A stretch of DNA of 7,034 bases, taken from assembly GCA_034437615.1 (NCBI GenBank), contig DAOTTW010000472.1, positions 1 through 7,034 of the forward strand, read 5' to 3'. The notes beneath the pieces are model-generated. The model saw nothing but the letters and a program-made list of their open reading frames with translations. It did no database searches and was not told the DNA's origin. Shown in pieces: positions 5,529 to 7,034 of this stretch; positions within the stretch are counted from its first letter, which is position 1; each line of letters opens with the position of its first letter. The translations under genes were made by a program, and so were the position numbers. The stretch comes from DAOTTW01 sp034437615 (lineage in GTDB: Bacteria > Chloroflexota > Anaerolineae > Aggregatilineales > Phototrophicaceae).

Positions 5529-6590
5529 TTAAACACGTCGTCGTAGCCACTGTAACGCCCCTTGCAGCAATTGGCCCATTTCCGTTTGGGGCTGATTGCC
5601 GACGATGCAGCTATCAAACTGCGCTTGCAGGGCGTTTGTATCCAGCGCATCATGCTCACTAATCAGCACGATCTGCGTTTCGCGCTGCTGGTCAGCCTGC
5701 CAGACCTCGCCGGGCGTGATGCTGACGCGCTGCCCCACCACCTGCAACAAAGCACGCTGCTCAGGCATGTCTTGCAGATACAAGAAGCCCTTCGCCCGAT
5801 AGACAGACGTTGGCAGATCGTCCACAACGCGGCGCAGGTGCGCCAGCGACAGCGGTTGAGCGCTGCGCCAATGCCACGTACTGAATACGGTGCTGTGGTC
5901 GTGTGCGTGGTCGTGTGCGTGATCGTGGACGGCATCGCTTTCATGCACGTGCACGTCTGCGCCCTGATAACCCGCAAAGCGCAATGGATCATAAGCGCCG
6001 ACGCCCAGCAGCAAGGCAAACGGGATGTCGGCCTGTGTGGTGCTGAAGCTGCGCGCCTGTGGCACGATGCGCCGCACCCATGCCTGTAACGCCTCCATTG
6101 CCGACGTATCTACCAGATCGGCCTTGTTCATCACGACTATATCCGCCGCCCGCACCTGATCCTTCGCCAAGCCCTTATACTTGCCCTGGATGTTGCTGAA
6201 GTTTTCGGCGTCCAGCAGCGTAATAATGCTGTCGATATGGGCGCGGCCCTGAAAATCCGGCTGTAAAAACGTCTGCGCCACCTGTGCCGGGTCGCTGACG
6301 CCGCTGGTTTCTATGATGATGTATTCGGGTGCGTCGTCGCGTGTCAGCAGGTCTTGCGCAGCTTGCAGCAGGTCGCCGCGAATGGTGCAGCAGATGCAGC
6401 CATTGGCCAGGTTAATCGTCTCGCCTTGCACGCCGACGACAAGCTGACTATCAATGTTGATCGCGCCGAAATCATTGACCAGCACAGCGATGCGCAGGCC
6501 GTGTTCAGCGTGCAGAATGCGGTTGAGCAGGGTCGTTTTCCCTGCCCCCAGGAAGCCAGATAAGACGGTGATCGGGATAGATGCTGTCAT
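5529..6590 (-). CDS. COG0523/CobW-family G3E GTPase, putative metallochaperone
   Basis: A 353-residue cytoplasmic P-loop GTPase thought to deliver zinc, cobalt or another metal to client proteins. Start 6590 gives MTASIPITVLSGFLGAGKTT. The preceding gene stops two bases upstream and a GGATG lies just before. The frame is open to 6689, but that would add 33 residues overlapping the neighbour. Motifs are Walker A GFLGAGKTT (12-20), the metal-binding CxCC motif GCICC (64-68), ETSGVSDP (94-101, the family's ESTG-like switch region) and NKAD (155-158, guanine specificity). A His-rich loop at 214-232 carries eight His (HVH then HDHAHDHAHDH). The CobW C-terminal domain runs from about 238 (STWHWRSAQPLSLAHLRRVV) to about 330. 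The subfamily (YeiR/ZigA-like, CobW proper, nitrile-hydratase activator) cannot be decided here, and no Zur box or metal-enzyme gene is visible. Confidence 0.9.
   Translation of the reverse strand: MTASIPITVLSGFLGAGKTTLLNRILHAEHGLRIAVLVNDFGAINIDSQLVVGVQGETINLANGCICCTIRGDLLQAAQDLLTRDDAPEYIIIETSGVSDPAQVAQTFLQPDFQGRAHIDSIITLLDAENFSNIQGKYKGLAKDQVRAADIVVMNKADLVDTSAMEALQAWVRRIVPQARSFSTTQADIPFALLLGVGAYDPLRFAGYQGADVHVHESDAVHDHAHDHAHDHSTVFSTWHWRSAQPLSLAHLRRVVDDLPTSVYRAKGFLYLQDMPEQRALLQVVGQRVSITPGEVWQADQQRETQIVLISEHDALDTNALQAQFDSCIVGNQPQTEMGQLLQGALQWLRRRV
5895..5930. repeat. 12-bp tandem repeat encoding the His-rich loop
   Basis: Three head-to-tail 12-bp units (GTGGTCGTGTGC twice exactly, then a diverged GTGATCGTGGAC). 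On the minus strand, in frame within the GTPase gene, they encode repeated HDHA. Gain or loss of a unit would change histidine number without breaking the frame. Confidence 0.85.
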
Positions 6591-6592
6591 GG

Positions 6593-7034
6593 CTAGGGCA
6601 TCCGTACCTGCACCTGACGCCCGAACACGACGACGTTGCCGTTGGCATCGCCCTGCAAGCCCCAGTCGCCACGTGTGACCAAATCCCACCAGAAATCGCC
6701 ACGCACGGCTAGCCCTGCTGCGTTGGGGTCTTGTGCGGCCTGCCGATCATGGGAGCGTTTGCGCAGTGCGGCCACCTGCCGCGTCAGTTCTTGCTCGGTG
6801 ATGCCGTTTTCGCCCGGTGTGCTGCGGCGCGGCACGCCGAGATCGTCCTCGGCCATGCGCACCAGCTTATGATTTGGCCCGAAGTTGATGCCCATATCGA
6901 ACAGCAGCGCCCAGGTCAGTGGCAGCTTCAGCTTGCGGTGGCGGATGTAGCCATTGACGATGTTTTGCCAGTAGTTGTGTGCGGCTTTATCCTGCGCATC
7001 CTGCATTTCCGGCTCAGTGGCCGCCTGCCGCAGC
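6593..7034 (-). CDS. C-terminal part of a GH46 chitosanase-like protein (5' end outside window)
   Basis: The frame stays open to the right edge, giving 146 visible residues plus the stop, so the true start is not in the window. The visible sequence (AATEPEMQDAQDKAAHNYWQ, then LPLTWALLFDMGINFG, then ALRKRSHDRQ and GLAVRGDFWWDLVTRGDWGL) resembles the C-terminal half of GH46 chitosanases and the related peptidoglycan-active proteins. In these a 'MQDAQD...YW' helix, a 'L.YA..YD..I..G' helix and a 'R..FW.DLV..G.W.L' tail recur. The catalytic acids of GH46 lie nearer the N-terminus and cannot be checked. The protein ends two bases before the GTPase start, so the two genes are probably co-transcribed. 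The family call is by eye and moderate. Confidence 0.5.
   Translation of the reverse strand, partial: LRQAATEPEMQDAQDKAAHNYWQNIVNGYIRHRKLKLPLTWALLFDMGINFGPNHKLVRMAEDDLGVPRRSTPGENGITEQELTRQVAALRKRSHDRQAAQDPNAAGLAVRGDFWWDLVTRGDWGLQGDANGNVVVFGRQVQVRMP

Noticed and set aside
5562..6089. Plus-strand open frame (175 codons) opposite the GTPase
   Set aside because: Antisense to the conserved GTPase C-terminal region; no recognisable domain and no credible ribosome-binding site.
6591..6689. Upstream extension of the GTPase by 33 residues
   Set aside because: It would overlap the preceding gene. The family normally begins only a few residues before the Walker A strand, which the ATG at 6590 provides.

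Overview
The window is one stretch of bacterial chromosome in which every convincing gene reads leftward on the minus strand. It looks moderately GC-rich. GC-rich dispersed palindromes, a branched-chain-amino-acid (HAAT) transporter whose binding protein has a long Thr/Glu/Asp linker, and a GH46-like protein together suggest a Chloroflexota-type bacterium. That placement is an inference from style; no phylogenetic marker is present.

From right to left (the direction of transcription): (i) the 3' part of a secreted-hydrolase-like gene resembling GH46 chitosanases, running off the right edge; (ii) two bases later, a complete COG0523/CobW-family G3E GTPase with the CxCC metal motif and a His-rich loop; (iii) a 102-bp gap with a candidate promoter and a near-perfect 18-bp palindromic operator; (iv) a transporter operon livK-livH-livM-livG encoding binding protein, two permeases and one ATPase; (v) a separate small membrane-anchored or secreted protein of unknown function; (vi) a terminal region (1-432) made of a large inverted duplication of the 3' end of that unknown gene, flanking a nested palindromic element.

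The transporter genes fit one transcription unit. LivK should capture an amino acid or amide ligand outside the membrane, LivH and LivM form the channel, and LivG supplies ATP hydrolysis. The usual second ATPase, LivF, is not present after livG. LivH is about 75 residues longer than the E. coli protein, with the excess in its N-terminal half. A hairpin between livK and livH could keep binding-protein mRNA more abundant than permease mRNA.

I found no CRISPR array, RNA gene, transposase, defence system or clearly new multi-gene system. The points most worth checking are the inverted duplication at the left edge (real rearrangement or assembly fold-back), the LacI-type operator candidate in front of livK, the enlarged LivH and the missing livF.
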